Numbered from the stretch's first letter, positions 26,087 to 35,673 are shown. The stretch: 64,000 nt of DNA from Chromobacterium rhizoryzae (GCF_020544465.1 NZ_CP066126.1:4030001-4094000), one strand, 5' to 3'. Numbers and translations: made by a program. The notes: a model not told the origin generated them from the sequence alone.

Positions 26087-26284
26087 AAGCATTATGGCCG
26101 GTTGCCTTCATACGCCAGACAAGGCAAAGCTCATGCTCCCGCCCGCAATGAACTGATACGCGACGCTTCAGCCCAGCCATCGCATTTCATGCGGCAATCG
26201 CAGTCCGTGAAAATTGCCTATTCTGGAACTGGCGCGGTAGACGTTCACATTGCGGGCGTCGCCGCCACAGTCAGGAGCGAAATC

Positions 26285-28297
26285 ATGACAACGCCCGTGG
26301 TAAGGCTGATGCAGCGCTTGAGCTACCCCAGCCGCTTTGCGCTGATCGGCGCGGTCTTTGCCGTCGCCTTACTCTATATGGTGTACGGTCTGTATCGAAC
26401 CAATCAGGACAATATCGACTTTTCGCAAAAAGAAAGAGTCGGCGTGTCCTACATCCAGCCGCTGCATCACCTGCTGGGCGCGCTGGAACAAGCTCAGGAT
26501 CTGGCCGTGCGAGCGGCGCAGGGCGAGGCCGCCGCCAAGGCGGCGCTGCCGGCGGCGCAGGCGCAGTTGGAGCAAGGCTGGAACCGGCTGCAAAGCGCCC
26601 ATGAACAATACGGCGCCATCCTGCAAACCGACGAGGCCTGGAAAACCGCCAGCGCCGCGCGAGGCACGCTGTCGCGGATAGGCGCAGCGCCGCCGCCGCA
26701 AGTGATCGCCAGCTTCGACAGCACCGCGGACAAACTCAACGCCCTGCTCGGCGCCGCCAGCGACAATTCCAATCTGACGCTGGACCCGGACATCGACAGC
26801 TATTACCTGATGGACGCCGCCACCGCCAAGCTGCCCTCGCTGAGCAACTACATCGGCGAAGCGCTGGCCTGGGCCGCCAAACCGGAAGCCGGCCAGGCGC
26901 TGACGCCGGCGGAACGCGACCGCCTGGTGGAACTGCGCCCGCTGATCAACGGCGCGCTGGACGGCTTGAATGGCGATCTGGCCAAGGCGCTGGCCTACAA
27001 TCCGGCGCTGAAGACCGCGCTGAACGCCGAATCCCAGGCCTTGGCCGCGTTTCATCAAGGCCAGGGCGCGGCCATAGACAAGGCCATCGCCGGCCAAACC
27101 GGCGCGGCCTTGGCGGTGAGCGGCATGGCGGCGAAAAACGCCGAGATCGGCGCCCGCTTCGGCGACGTGACGCTGAACAATCTGGACACGCTGCTGCAAG
27201 CCCGCATCGAACGGATGCAGGCCCAGCGCAATTTCTACATCGGCATCGGCCTGGCCGCCATGCTGCTGGCCAGCTTCCTGTTCCACCAGCTCTATCTGTC
27301 CATCACCCTGCAACTGGGCGGCGAGCCTTTCTACGTTCAAAGCGTGGTCGAGCAATTGGCCGCCGGCCAGCTGGGCACCCGCATCCAGTTGCGCGAACAG
27401 GACCGTAGCAGCTTGCTCGCCTCCATCGGCCAGATGCGCGACCAATTGCGCGACACCGTGACCCAGTTGCTGGACACCTCGCGCGAAGTCAATTCGGCCG
27501 CCGACCAGATGGCGCAAAGCGCCCAGAACGTGTCCCACAGCAGCACCAAGCAAACTCAGGCGGCGGCCAGCATGGCGGCGGCGATCGAACAGTTGAGCAC
27601 CAGCCTGATGGTCAGCGCCGAGCAATCGGAACAAGCCAATCAACTCTCGCGCGCCGCGGTCAGCCAATCCAGCGAGGGCAACGCCATCATCCACGACGCC
27701 AGCGCCAGCATGGACAGCATCGTGCGCGACGTGTCCTCGGCCTCGGAAACCATAGGCGCGCTGGGCCAGCAATCGGAGTCCATCGCCAGCATCGTCGATG
27801 TGATCCGCGATGTCGCCGACCAAACCAATCTGCTGGCGCTGAACGCCGCCATTGAAGCCGCGCGCGCCGGCGAACAAGGCCGCGGCTTCGCCGTGGTGGC
27901 CGACGAGGTGCGCAAGCTGGCGGAACGCACCGCGCAATCCACCACCGAGATCAGCACCATCGTCTCCGACATCCAGCGCACCTCGCAGCAGGCCATCGCC
28001 AATATGCAAACCGGCATGAGCGCCATCATGCAAGGCCAGGAAAACACCCGCAACGCCGGCGCCAGCATCGCCTCCATCCGCCAATGCGTGGACCAGGTGC
28101 TGGACAGCATCCATCAAATCACTCAGGGGCTGAAGGAACAGAGCAGCGCCAGCCAGTCCCTGGCGCAAAACGTGGAGAGCGTGGCGCGGATGTCGGAAAC
28201 CAACGCCAGCGCCGTCGAAGCCAGCGCGCAGACCGCCGGCGAACTGCAGTCGGTGTCGCAGCGGCTGGGCCAGCTCGCCGGCCGCTTCAGCGTCTAG
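26285..28297 (+). CDS. Methyl-accepting chemotaxis protein
   Basis: The 670-residue chemoreceptor has a first membrane segment at about 20-40 (FALIGAVFAVALLYMVYGLY), a periplasmic sensor of about 270 residues, a second membrane segment near 320-340, a HAMP-like region and a cytoplasmic signalling domain. The hairpin tip reads DVADQTNLLALNAAIEAARA and EQGRGFAVVADEVRKLAERT, which binds CheA/CheW. No CheR-tether pentapeptide is seen at the C terminus. AGGAG lies before the ATG at 26285; an upstream in-frame start at 26102 has no such site. The next gene, a binding protein, starts 6 nt later. Confidence 0.92.
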   Translation: MTTPVVRLMQRLSYPSRFALIGAVFAVALLYMVYGLYRTNQDNIDFSQKERVGVSYIQPLHHLLGALEQAQDLAVRAAQGEAAAKAALPAAQAQLEQGWNRLQSAHEQYGAILQTDEAWKTASAARGTLSRIGAAPPPQVIASFDSTADKLNALLGAASDNSNLTLDPDIDSYYLMDAATAKLPSLSNYIGEALAWAAKPEAGQALTPAERDRLVELRPLINGALDGLNGDLAKALAYNPALKTALNAESQALAAFHQGQGAAIDKAIAGQTGAALAVSGMAAKNAEIGARFGDVTLNNLDTLLQARIERMQAQRNFYIGIGLAAMLLASFLFHQLYLSITLQLGGEPFYVQSVVEQLAAGQLGTRIQLREQDRSSLLASIGQMRDQLRDTVTQLLDTSREVNSAADQMAQSAQNVSHSSTKQTQAAASMAAAIEQLSTSLMVSAEQSEQANQLSRAAVSQSSEGNAIIHDASASMDSIVRDVSSASETIGALGQQSESIASIVDVIRDVADQTNLLALNAAIEAARAGEQGRGFAVVADEVRKLAERTAQSTTEISTIVSDIQRTSQQAIANMQTGMSAIMQGQENTRNAGASIASIRQCVDQVLDSIHQITQGLKEQSSASQSLAQNVESVARMSETNASAVEASAQTAGELQSVSQRLGQLAGRFSV

Positions 28298-28303
28298 GCC
28301 GCG

Positions 28304-29008
28304 ATGCGGCGCCTGCTGTGGCTGGGGATCGCGGCGCTGGCCCCGGCGCCGGCCGCGGCGGCCGGGCTGACCATACTGGTCAGCCCTCAGCCTCCCATCA
28401 TCGAAGTGTCAGCCGATCAGCAACGCGTCTCCGGCGCCACCATCGACCTGATGCGCGCGCTGTCGCAACGCGCCGGCCTGCCGTTCAAGTTCGCGCCCTA
28501 CCCCACCGCCCGCGCGGTGCTGCTGGTCCGGCACACCCCGGACACCTGCCTGACCGCCGCCCGCTTTCCCGAACGCGAGGCGCTGTTCCGCTGGAGCGAG
28601 CCCATCATCCGCCTGCGGCTGGTGCTGCTGGCGCGTCAAGACGAGACCCGCCGCTTCGGCAAGGCGGAGCAGGCCCGGCAATTCCACATCGGCGCCGTGC
28701 GCGGCACCGCCGTGGCCAGCCGGCTAAGACAACAGGGCTGGGCGCTGGACGAAAGCGCGGACTTGGAAACCAGCCTGCGCAAACTGCAATTGGGCCGCAT
28801 CGACTTGCTGGCCACGCTGGATGTGGGCATACAGGGCATGGCCGACAAAATGAAAATGGCGACGCCGCGCGTCGCCCTGGTGGTGAATGAGACGGACATC
28901 TATTTCGCCTGCCATCCTCAATTGAGCGACGACGCCATGCAACGGCTGAACCACGCCATCCTGACGATGAAGGCGGACGGGAGCTTCAAGGCTTTCAATC
29001 TGAAATAG
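28304..29008 (+). CDS. Periplasmic solute-binding protein, family 3-like
   Basis: The 234-residue protein has a signal peptide (MRRLLWLGIAALAPAPAAAA) and the fold pattern of family-3 amino-acid-type binding proteins (GATIDLMRALSQRAGLPFKF early, ETSLRKLQLGRIDLLAT late). No ABC permease or ATPase is next to it. It begins 6 nt after the chemoreceptor stop, so it probably presents a ligand to that receptor or acts as a stand-alone sensor. Its 3' end overlaps the convergent glycerophosphodiesterase gene by 14 bp. Confidence 0.78.
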   Translation: MRRLLWLGIAALAPAPAAAAGLTILVSPQPPIIEVSADQQRVSGATIDLMRALSQRAGLPFKFAPYPTARAVLLVRHTPDTCLTAARFPEREALFRWSEPIIRLRLVLLARQDETRRFGKAEQARQFHIGAVRGTAVASRLRQQGWALDESADLETSLRKLQLGRIDLLATLDVGIQGMADKMKMATPRVALVVNETDIYFACHPQLSDDAMQRLNHAILTMKADGSFKAFNLK

Positions 29009-29753
29009 GCCGCAGCAAATCCAAGCGATCCGTGCAGACGCTGTCCACGCCCCAGGCCAGCAAGCGCTCGGCGTCGACCGGCCGGTTCACCGTATAGCAC
29101 AGCAATTGAAAGCCGGCTCGCTTGATCTCGGCGCTCAGCTCAGCGTTCAAGCTCTGGTGATCACAGTGCAGCGCAATACAAGCCAGCTCGCGCAAACGCG
29201 CCTCCCAGTCCGCCGGCGCCTGCTCCACCAGCCAGGCGCGCGGCAGACACGGCGCGGCATCGCGCGCGGCGCGCAGCGCCTCGTCGGAAAAAGACGACAG
29301 CAAGGGCGGCTGCGCGGCGCCGACCCATAGCCGCGCGGCTTCCGCCGCCACCGCCGCGCCGGTGTCCGCCTCCCGTCCCGGGCAGGGTTTGATCTCGATG
29401 TTCAAGGCGATGCCGTGCGCAAGGCAATAAGCGGCGACATTGTCCAGCGTCGGCATCGGCTCGCCGGCAAAAGCCGCGCCCTTCCAGCCGCCGGCGTCCA
29501 GCCGCGCCAATTGCGCCATGCTCATCGCCGCCGCCGCGCCGCGGCCGTTGCTGGTGCGCTCCACCGTGTCGTCGTGCAGCAGGAAGCAAACATTGTCCGC
29601 GGACAGCTTCACATCGCATTCCGCGCCGCGGTAGCCGTAGCGCAGACCTTCGCGAAATCCCGCCAGAGTGTTCTCCGGCGCCAGGACGCCGCCGCCGCGA
29701 TGGGCGATGAAGCGGGGATAAGGCCATTGCCGGCCGGACGTGGACTGGGACAT
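28995..29753 (-). CDS. ugpQ: Glycerophosphodiester phosphodiesterase
   Basis: The 252-residue cytoplasmic enzyme hydrolyses glycerophosphodiesters to glycerol-3-phosphate and an alcohol. Catalytic motifs are FIAHRGG near the start, PENTLAGF, AECDVKLSADN and LLHDDTVERTSNG. No signal peptide is present, as for UgpQ rather than periplasmic GlpQ. The ATG at 29753 has AAGGA upstream; the longer frame to 29780 does not. Confidence 0.88.
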   Translation of the reverse strand: MSQSTSGRQWPYPRFIAHRGGGVLAPENTLAGFREGLRYGYRGAECDVKLSADNVCFLLHDDTVERTSNGRGAAAAMSMAQLARLDAGGWKGAAFAGEPMPTLDNVAAYCLAHGIALNIEIKPCPGREADTGAAVAAEAARLWVGAAQPPLLSSFSDEALRAARDAAPCLPRAWLVEQAPADWEARLRELACIALHCDHQSLNAELSAEIKRAGFQLLCYTVNRPVDAERLLAWGVDSVCTDRLDLLRPISD

Positions 29754-29836
29754 GGGCGCTTCCTTGCGGACCTCGGACAAAAGGCGTCATTGTCGCCGAC
29801 GCGGATTGCAGGCGGATGACGCGCTTCCAGTATGGC

Positions 29837-29867
29837 AAAAGCCGCCTCTGCTCGGCAAAGGCGGCTT
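29837..29867 (-). terminator. Terminator of the cydAB operon
   Basis: A 9-bp stem (29839-29847 with 29859-29867) is followed on the minus strand by TTTTG. It lies 24 bp after the cydB stop. Confidence 0.75.
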
Positions 29868-29890
29868 CGTCAAGGACGGAAATCGCAAGC

Positions 29891-30904
29891 TTATTGGTAA
29901 GTCAGCGCATTGGCCTTGCCGTGGAACACCCGATAGACAAAGGCGGTGTACAGCAGAATCACCGGCAGCACCACCGCCGCGCCCCAGAAGATCACCCACA
30001 GCGCCGCGGTGTCGCTGGCCGCCTGCCAGATGTTCAACCGACCGATCACCACCTCAGGGAACACGCTATAGGTCAATCCCCAGAACGACAACAGCACGAT
30101 GCCGACGGTGCAGGCGAACGGCGCCCAGCACCAATTGTCGTTGCCTGCCGCCTGGCGCACCGCCAGCCGCGGCAGGATCACCCACAAGGTGGCGAACAAC
30201 ACGATGCAACCCAAGGGCAGCGGCAGCAACAACAGGAACTCCGGCAAGGCGAACCACTTGGCGGCGATATGGCTGCTGGCCAGCGGCGTGGCCGCCGACA
30301 CCAGCAGCACCGACAGGCCGGCGCCGGCCAGGCTGCGCCGCGCCCAGGCCACCGCCTTGGCCTGCAAGGCGCCGCTGGTTTTCATGATCAGCCAGCCGGC
30401 GCCCAACAGCGTATAGGCCGCCGCCAGGCCGATGCCGGCCAGCAAGGCGAAACCCCAGGCCAGCCAGCCTTCGGCGAAACCGGTCAGATAGCGGCCCAGC
30501 ATCACGCCCTGGGTCAACGCCGCCAACAGGGAACCGCAGGCGAAGGCGACATTCCACCACGGCTTGTGCGGTTCGCGCGCCTTGACGCGGAAATCGAAAG
30601 CCACGCCGCGCACGATCAAGCCGGCCAACATCAGCGCCACCGGCAGATAGAGTTCGCCCAGGATGATGCCGTGCGCCAGCGGGAAGCCCACCAGCAACAA
30701 GCCCACGCCCAGCACCAGCCAGGTTTCGTTGGCGTCCCAGAACGGACCGATAGACGCGATCATCATGTCCTTCTCGTCGTCCTCGGCGAAGGGCAGCAAC
30801 AGGCCCACGCCCAGATCGTAACCGTCCAGCACCACGTAAATCAGCATGGCCAGGGCCATCAGGCCGGCGAACACCACCGGCAACCAATACACAGCGCCAC
30901 TCAT
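29891..30904 (-). CDS. cydB: Cytochrome bd-type quinol oxidase subunit II
   Basis: CydB is the second subunit of the bd oxidase, which reduces O2 to water with quinol electrons. The 337-residue membrane protein starts MSGAVYWLPVVFAGLMALAM and has VLDGYDLGVG, the DANETWLVLGVG segment and GVAFDFRVKAR, all standard for CydB/CioB. Its ATG overlaps the cydA stop as ATGA and has GAGGAG upstream. A long in-frame extension to 31225 is a shadow of cydA. No cydX was found downstream. Confidence 0.95.
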   Translation of the reverse strand: MSGAVYWLPVVFAGLMALAMLIYVVLDGYDLGVGLLLPFAEDDEKDMMIASIGPFWDANETWLVLGVGLLLVGFPLAHGIILGELYLPVALMLAGLIVRGVAFDFRVKAREPHKPWWNVAFACGSLLAALTQGVMLGRYLTGFAEGWLAWGFALLAGIGLAAAYTLLGAGWLIMKTSGALQAKAVAWARRSLAGAGLSVLLVSAATPLASSHIAAKWFALPEFLLLLPLPLGCIVLFATLWVILPRLAVRQAAGNDNWCWAPFACTVGIVLLSFWGLTYSVFPEVVIGRLNIWQAASDTAALWVIFWGAAVVLPVILLYTAFVYRVFHGKANALTYQ

Positions 30905-32241
30905 GCCAGTTTCTCCTCGAGATGCGCGGCTTCGCCGCCGGACTGCCCGGCAGCCTTGCCCGCCATGTAGAACAAGACCGACACATAAGCGGTCAGCAAC
31001 ACCAAATACAGGCCCAGATACATCGCCAGCGTAGACGCCACCATGCCTCCGGTCGCCGGACCCGCCGCCTGCGCGGTGGTCAGCACCCCTTCCACCAGCC
31101 ACGGCTGACGGCCGATCTCGGTCACGTACCAGCCGGCCAGGGTCGCCACCCAACCGGCGAAGGTCATGCCCACCAGCGCCCGCAGCATCAGCGGCGCCAA
31201 CTGGCCGCGGCGGCGCAGTTGCCAACAGGCCAGCCAGGACACCAGCAACATCAGCGCGCCGACGCCCGCCATCACCCGGAAGCTCCAGAACACCTTGCCC
31301 ACCGGCGGATGCTGGGCGAACTCGTTGAGGCCGCGGATCTCGCCGTTGGGATCGTGGGTGATGATCAGGCTGGCCAGTTTGGGAATGCCCACCGCCATAT
31401 CGTTCTGCCGCGTTTCCGCATTGGGCAGCGCGAACAGCAACAGCGGCGCGCCCTTCTCGGTATGCCAGACGCCTTCAATCGCCGCCAGCTTGGCCGGCTG
31501 ATGCTTGAAGGTGTTCAGACCGTGCATGTCGCCCACGAAGATCTGCAGCGGAATCAGCAAGGCCGCGGTGATCACGCCGGTTTTCAAGGCCATCTTGGCG
31601 CCGTCGCTGCGATCGCCCTTCAGCCGGCGATAAGCGGACAGGCCGGCCACCAGGAAGGCCGTGGTCAGACCGGAAGCGATCAGCATATGGGTCAGCCGGT
31701 AAGGCAGCGAAGGATTGAAGATCACCTCCAGCCAGCTGGTCACCACCGCCTTGCCGTCCACCATTTTGAAGCCGGCCGGGGTCTGCATCCAGGAATTCAA
31801 GGCCAGGATCCAGAACGCCGACACCGTGTTGCCGAAGGCCACCAGGAAGGTGGCCCAGGTATGCACCCGCTCCGACACCCTGGAACGGCCGAACAGCATC
31901 ACGCCGAGGAAGGTGGCCTCCAGGAAGAAGGCGGTCAGGATTTCGTAGGCCAGCAAGGGGCCGGCGATATTGCCCACCGTCTGCATATAGCCCGGCCAGT
32001 TGGTGCCGAACTGGAAGCTCATGGTCACGCCGCTGACCACGCCCAGCGCGAAGGACAGCGCGAAAATCTTCACCCAGAAGCCGTAGGCGTCCATCCAGCC
32101 CTGCTGGCCGGTCTTGAGATAGCGCAGTTTGAAGAACAGCAGCACCCAGCCCATCGCGATATTGATGGTGGGAAACAAGATGTGGAAGGAAATATTGGCG
32201 CCGAACTGAATGCGCGCCAATACCAGCGGGTCAAAGTCCAT
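30901..32241 (-). CDS. cydA: Cytochrome bd-type quinol oxidase subunit I
   Basis: CydA carries the hemes and the quinol site. The 446-residue protein has the heme-ligand region IQFGANISFHILFPTINIAMGW (His about 19), a second in YRLTHMLIASG, and the C-terminal GWYVTEIGRQPWLVEG. E. coli CydA has 522 residues; the shorter length points to a short Q loop, as in CIO-type oxidases. It starts 2 nt after the gbsR-like stop, with GGAG inside that stop region, so the three genes are an operon. Confidence 0.95.
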   Translation of the reverse strand: MDFDPLVLARIQFGANISFHILFPTINIAMGWVLLFFKLRYLKTGQQGWMDAYGFWVKIFALSFALGVVSGVTMSFQFGTNWPGYMQTVGNIAGPLLAYEILTAFFLEATFLGVMLFGRSRVSERVHTWATFLVAFGNTVSAFWILALNSWMQTPAGFKMVDGKAVVTSWLEVIFNPSLPYRLTHMLIASGLTTAFLVAGLSAYRRLKGDRSDGAKMALKTGVITAALLIPLQIFVGDMHGLNTFKHQPAKLAAIEGVWHTEKGAPLLLFALPNAETRQNDMAVGIPKLASLIITHDPNGEIRGLNEFAQHPPVGKVFWSFRVMAGVGALMLLVSWLACWQLRRRGQLAPLMLRALVGMTFAGWVATLAGWYVTEIGRQPWLVEGVLTTAQAAGPATGGMVASTLAMYLGLYLVLLTAYVSVLFYMAGKAAGQSGGEAAHLEEKLA

Positions 32242-32243
32242 AG

Positions 32244-32810
32244 CTACTCCCTGTCGCCGTCGCGACTGGTCAGTTTCGAAAGCGAGTGGGTGAACTGCAG
32301 GATCTTCTGCACCTGCGAGCCCAGTTTCATCAAGCGTTGCAAGGTCTCCACGTCCATGTGCTGGATGTCGGAAAACCAGGTGGTCACCAGTTCGATCAAC
32401 TGGTGCATCTCCTTCATCCGCTGCTGCGCGTGGCGCTCCGCGTCGCTGGCCGGCTTCTCCATGATGGCGCCGCGCAACATGGTCAGCGTGGGCTCCACCT
32501 CGCGCTTTTTGCGCTCCTCGGCCAGGGTCTTGAAGATGGCCCACACATCGTCGGGCGTGGAGAAATATTCGCGGCGGTCGCCGGGAAAGTGCTGCAGCCG
32601 GACCAGGCGCCAGGACTCCAGCTCCTTGAGTCCCATGCTGACGTTGGAGCGCGAGAAGCTCAGGCTTTCGGCGATTTCATCCGCGTTCAGCGGCTTCTCA
32701 GATACATATAGCAGCGCGTAGATCTGCCCGACGGTGCGATTGATGCCCCAGCGGCTGCCCATTTCACCGAAATGCAGCACGAAAGACTGGACGAGTGGCG
32801 ATAGATTCAT
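32244..32810 (-). CDS. GbsR/MarR-type transcriptional regulator
   Basis: The 188-residue protein has an N-terminal winged helix (GQIYALLYVSEKPLNADEIAESL, recognition SRSNVSMGLKELESWRLV, wing HFPGDRREYFST) and a helical C-terminal half, as in GbsR-type members of the MarR group. It is the first gene of the operon with cydAB, 2 nt from cydA, and most likely controls the bd oxidase. A near-perfect 18-bp palindrome 12 bp upstream of its start (32823-32840) is a candidate operator. Confidence 0.85.
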   Translation of the reverse strand: MNLSPLVQSFVLHFGEMGSRWGINRTVGQIYALLYVSEKPLNADEIAESLSFSRSNVSMGLKELESWRLVRLQHFPGDRREYFSTPDDVWAIFKTLAEERKKREVEPTLTMLRGAIMEKPASDAERHAQQRMKEMHQLIELVTTWFSDIQHMDVETLQRLMKLGSQVQKILQFTHSLSKLTSRDGDRE

Positions 32811-32822
32811 GACGTTCTCAAT

Positions 32823-32840
32823 TTTCAGGAATTTCTGAAA
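32823..32840. promoter_or_regulatory. Palindromic candidate operator upstream of the gbsR-cydAB operon
   Basis: TTTCAGGAATTTCTGAAA is symmetric in 8 of 9 base pairs. It lies 12 bp before the regulator's start codon, so a bound dimer could block translation initiation or transcription. Confidence 0.55.
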
Positions 32841-32842
32841 CT

Positions 32843-32856
32843 TTGATATAAATCAT
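32843..32856. promoter_or_regulatory. FNR box upstream of the gbsR-cydAB operon
   Basis: TTGATATAAATCAT matches TTGAT-N4-ATCAA in 9 of 10 positions. It adjoins the palindrome at 32823-32840 and lies 33 bp before the regulator's start. Confidence 0.75.
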
Positions 32857-33126
32857 AAATTCGCAATGAAACCAAGTCAATCACAACCATCGTTGAGCGG
32901 CTCGCTTGACAAGACGCCGCCCCATGCAAACCGCATTGCAACACCCATACCCGGCGCGGCTGACGCCGCTGTCGGGCTGCGCTAAAATAGCGCCGACTCT
33001 CCAAAGCCCCGCCCCGCGCGGGGCTGAAATCTTTAATCAGGGATGCCCGGCGCCCGCGCGGCCTTGATCCGCGGGCCGCGGCCGCGGCATCCTGTTGTCC
33101 ATTGAAAACATAAGAGCCCATAGCCG

Positions 33127-35673
33127 ATGAGCACGCCCCAACACACCCCGATGATGCAGCAATACCTGGCCATCAAACGCGAACACGCCGACAAGCTGGT
33201 GTTCTATCGCATGGGGGACTTCTACGAACTGTTCTATGAGGACGCGGAGAAGGCGGCTCGCTTGCTCGACATCACCCTGACCACACGCGGCGCCAGCGGC
33301 GGCAATCCGATCAAGATGGCCGGCGTGCCCTATCACGCCGCCGAAGGTTATCTGGCGCGCCTGGTCAAGATGGGCGAATCCGTCGCCATCGCCGAACAGA
33401 TCGGCGATCCGGCCCTGTCCAAGGGTCCGGTGGAACGCAAGGTGGTGCGCATCGTCACCCCCGGCACGCTGACCGACGCCGCGCTGCTGGACGACAAGCG
33501 CGACAACCTGGTGCTGGCGGTGAACATGGTCAAGGGCGTGCTGGGCCTGGCCTGGCTATCCCTCGCCAGCGGCGAATTCAAAGTGCTGCAGACCCGGGTG
33601 GACGATCTGCACAGCGAGCTGGAACGCTTGAAGCCGGCCGAGCTGGTGATCCCGGACGACACCGGTCTCAATGTGTTCGAAACCGTGGCCGCGCCCAAGA
33701 AAAAACTGCCGCCGTGGCAGTTCGACATCGAATCGGCGCAGATGACGCTGACCCGGCACTTCGGCACCCGCGACCTGGCCGGCTTCGGCGCCGACACCCT
33801 GCCGGTGGCGGTGGGCGCCGCCGGCGCGCTGCTGGAATACGTCAAGACCACCCAGAGCGTGAACCCGGCCCACATCGCCAATCTGGCGGTGGAAGACGCC
33901 GGCGAACTGATCCGCATGGACGGCGCCACCCGCCGCAACCTGGAACTGACCGAAACCATACGCGGCGAACCGTCGCCGACCCTGGCCTCGCTGCTGGACG
34001 GCTGCGCCACCAGCATGGGCAGCCGCCTGCTGCGCCATTGGCTGCACCACCCCGTGCGCAGCCACGGCAAACTGGCCCGCCGGCTGGAAGCGGTGCGCGC
34101 CCTGCTGCCGGCCTACGACGACGCCCACGCCCAGCTGCGTGAAGTGGCGGACATCGAACGCATCACCGCCCGCATCGCGCTGCGCAGCGCCCGCCCGCGC
34201 GATCTGGCCGCGCTGCGCGATTCGCTGAAGGCGCTGACCGGCGTCAAGCGGCTGGCCGCCGGCCTGGACGCCGAGCTGCTGGGCGAGCTGGCGCGTCTGC
34301 TGCCGGACGACTCCCCGGTGGAAACCATGCTCAGCCAGGCCATCCTGCCCGAGCCCTCCACCTTTCTGCGCGACGGCGGCGTGATCAACCACGGCCTCAA
34401 CGCCACGCTGGACGAATTGCGCGCGATCCAGACCGACTGCGGCGCCTTCTTGCTGGCGCTGGAAGCGCGCGAGAAGGAACGCACCGGCATTCCCACGCTG
34501 AAAGTGGAATTCAACCGCGTGCACGGCTTCTACATCGAAGTCACCAAGGCCCAGGGCGACAAGGTGCCGGACGATTACCGCCGCCGCCAGACGCTGAAGA
34601 ACGCCGAACGCTACATCACGCCGGAACTGAAGGAATTCGAAGACAAGGCGCTGTCGGCGCAGGACCGCGCGCTGGCGCTGGAAAAGCAGTTGTACGAAGA
34701 CCTGCTGGACCAGCTGGCGCCGCACATCCCCGACCTGAAGCTGATCGCCCAGGCGGTGGCCGGGCTGGACGTGCTGTCCGCCTTCGCCGAGCGCGCCAGC
34801 GTCAACAACTACGTGGAGCCGGAATTCGTCGCCGAACCGCGGCTGGAAATCATCGAAGGCCGCCACCCGGTGGTGGAGGCGGAGGTGGAGCGCTTCATCG
34901 CCAACGACACCCGGCTGTCCGACACCCGCAAACTGCTGCTGATCACCGGCCCGAACATGGGCGGTAAATCCACCTATATGCGCCAGAACGCGCTGATCAC
35001 CCTGATGGCTCACGTCGGCAGCTTCGTGCCGGCCCAACGCGCGGTGATCGGGCCGATAGACCGCATCTTCACCCGCATCGGCGCCTCGGACGACCTGGCC
35101 GGCGGCCGCTCCACCTTCATGGTGGAAATGACGGAAACCGCCAACATCCTCAACAACGCCACCGAACACTCGCTGGTGCTGATGGATGAAGTGGGCCGCG
35201 GCACCTCCACTTTCGACGGCCTGGCGCTGGCCTGGGCCATCGCCAAGGCGCTGATAGAGAAAAGCCGCGCCTATACGCTGTTCGCCACCCATTATTTCGA
35301 ACTGACCAGCCTGGAAAGCGAATACCCCAGCGTCGCCAACGTCCATCTGTCCGCGGTGGAGCACAAGGACCGCATCGTGTTCCTCCACCATGTGGAGGAA
35401 GGTCCGGCCAGCCAGAGCTACGGCCTGGCGGTGGCCCAGTTGGCCGGCGTGCCCGGCAAAGTGATCCGGGAAGCGCGCCGCTATCTGACCGAACTGGAGA
35501 ACCACTCCGCCAGCCGCGTGCAGCCAGACCTATTTATCAGTTTACCCACGACGGCAAACGTGGAACCGGAACCGAATCCCGCGGTCGAACGCCTTCTGGA
35601 GGTCGATCTAGACGATCTCTCGCCACGGGAAGCGCAAGCTCTGCTCTATGAATTAAAGAAACTGGCCAAATGA
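33127..35673 (+). CDS. mutS: DNA mismatch repair protein MutS
   Basis: MutS recognises mispaired bases and starts methyl-directed repair. The 848-residue protein has the mismatch-binding motif FYRMGDFYELFYEDA near residue 30 (Phe wedge and Glu), the lever/clamp region, Walker A GPNMGGKST near 610, Walker B LVLMDEVGRGTSTFDG and the C-terminal helix-turn-helix dimer region. Length equals the family norm (E. coli 853). A perfect GCGCTA/TAGCGC inverted repeat (32979-32993) lies in its upstream region. Confidence 0.97.
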   Translation: MSTPQHTPMMQQYLAIKREHADKLVFYRMGDFYELFYEDAEKAARLLDITLTTRGASGGNPIKMAGVPYHAAEGYLARLVKMGESVAIAEQIGDPALSKGPVERKVVRIVTPGTLTDAALLDDKRDNLVLAVNMVKGVLGLAWLSLASGEFKVLQTRVDDLHSELERLKPAELVIPDDTGLNVFETVAAPKKKLPPWQFDIESAQMTLTRHFGTRDLAGFGADTLPVAVGAAGALLEYVKTTQSVNPAHIANLAVEDAGELIRMDGATRRNLELTETIRGEPSPTLASLLDGCATSMGSRLLRHWLHHPVRSHGKLARRLEAVRALLPAYDDAHAQLREVADIERITARIALRSARPRDLAALRDSLKALTGVKRLAAGLDAELLGELARLLPDDSPVETMLSQAILPEPSTFLRDGGVINHGLNATLDELRAIQTDCGAFLLALEAREKERTGIPTLKVEFNRVHGFYIEVTKAQGDKVPDDYRRRQTLKNAERYITPELKEFEDKALSAQDRALALEKQLYEDLLDQLAPHIPDLKLIAQAVAGLDVLSAFAERASVNNYVEPEFVAEPRLEIIEGRHPVVEAEVERFIANDTRLSDTRKLLLITGPNMGGKSTYMRQNALITLMAHVGSFVPAQRAVIGPIDRIFTRIGASDDLAGGRSTFMVEMTETANILNNATEHSLVLMDEVGRGTSTFDGLALAWAIAKALIEKSRAYTLFATHYFELTSLESEYPSVANVHLSAVEHKDRIVFLHHVEEGPASQSYGLAVAQLAGVPGKVIREARRYLTELENHSASRVQPDLFISLPTTANVEPEPNPAVERLLEVDLDDLSPREAQALLYELKKLAK

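Larger units (their letters stand above)
25722..26284. other. Divergent intergenic region, symporter leader and chemoreceptor upstream region
   Basis: No gene is seen in this 560-bp gap. The left part is the transcribed leader of the symporter, with a candidate minus-strand promoter near 25921-25960 (TTGCCA, 18 bp, TAAATT). The right part precedes the chemoreceptor gene and holds two overlapping inverted repeats at 26064-26086. Confidence 0.5.

Noticed and set aside
29891..31225. Extended cydB with a ~107-residue N-terminal addition
   Set aside because: The addition lies inside cydA in another frame and is Arg/Gly-rich; the ATG at 30904 with GAGGAG and ATGA overlap is far better.
33556..35505. 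649-codon minus-strand open frame opposite mutS
   Set aside because: Shadow of mutS: low-complexity Gln/Gly/Val/His composition, no motifs, no ribosome site.
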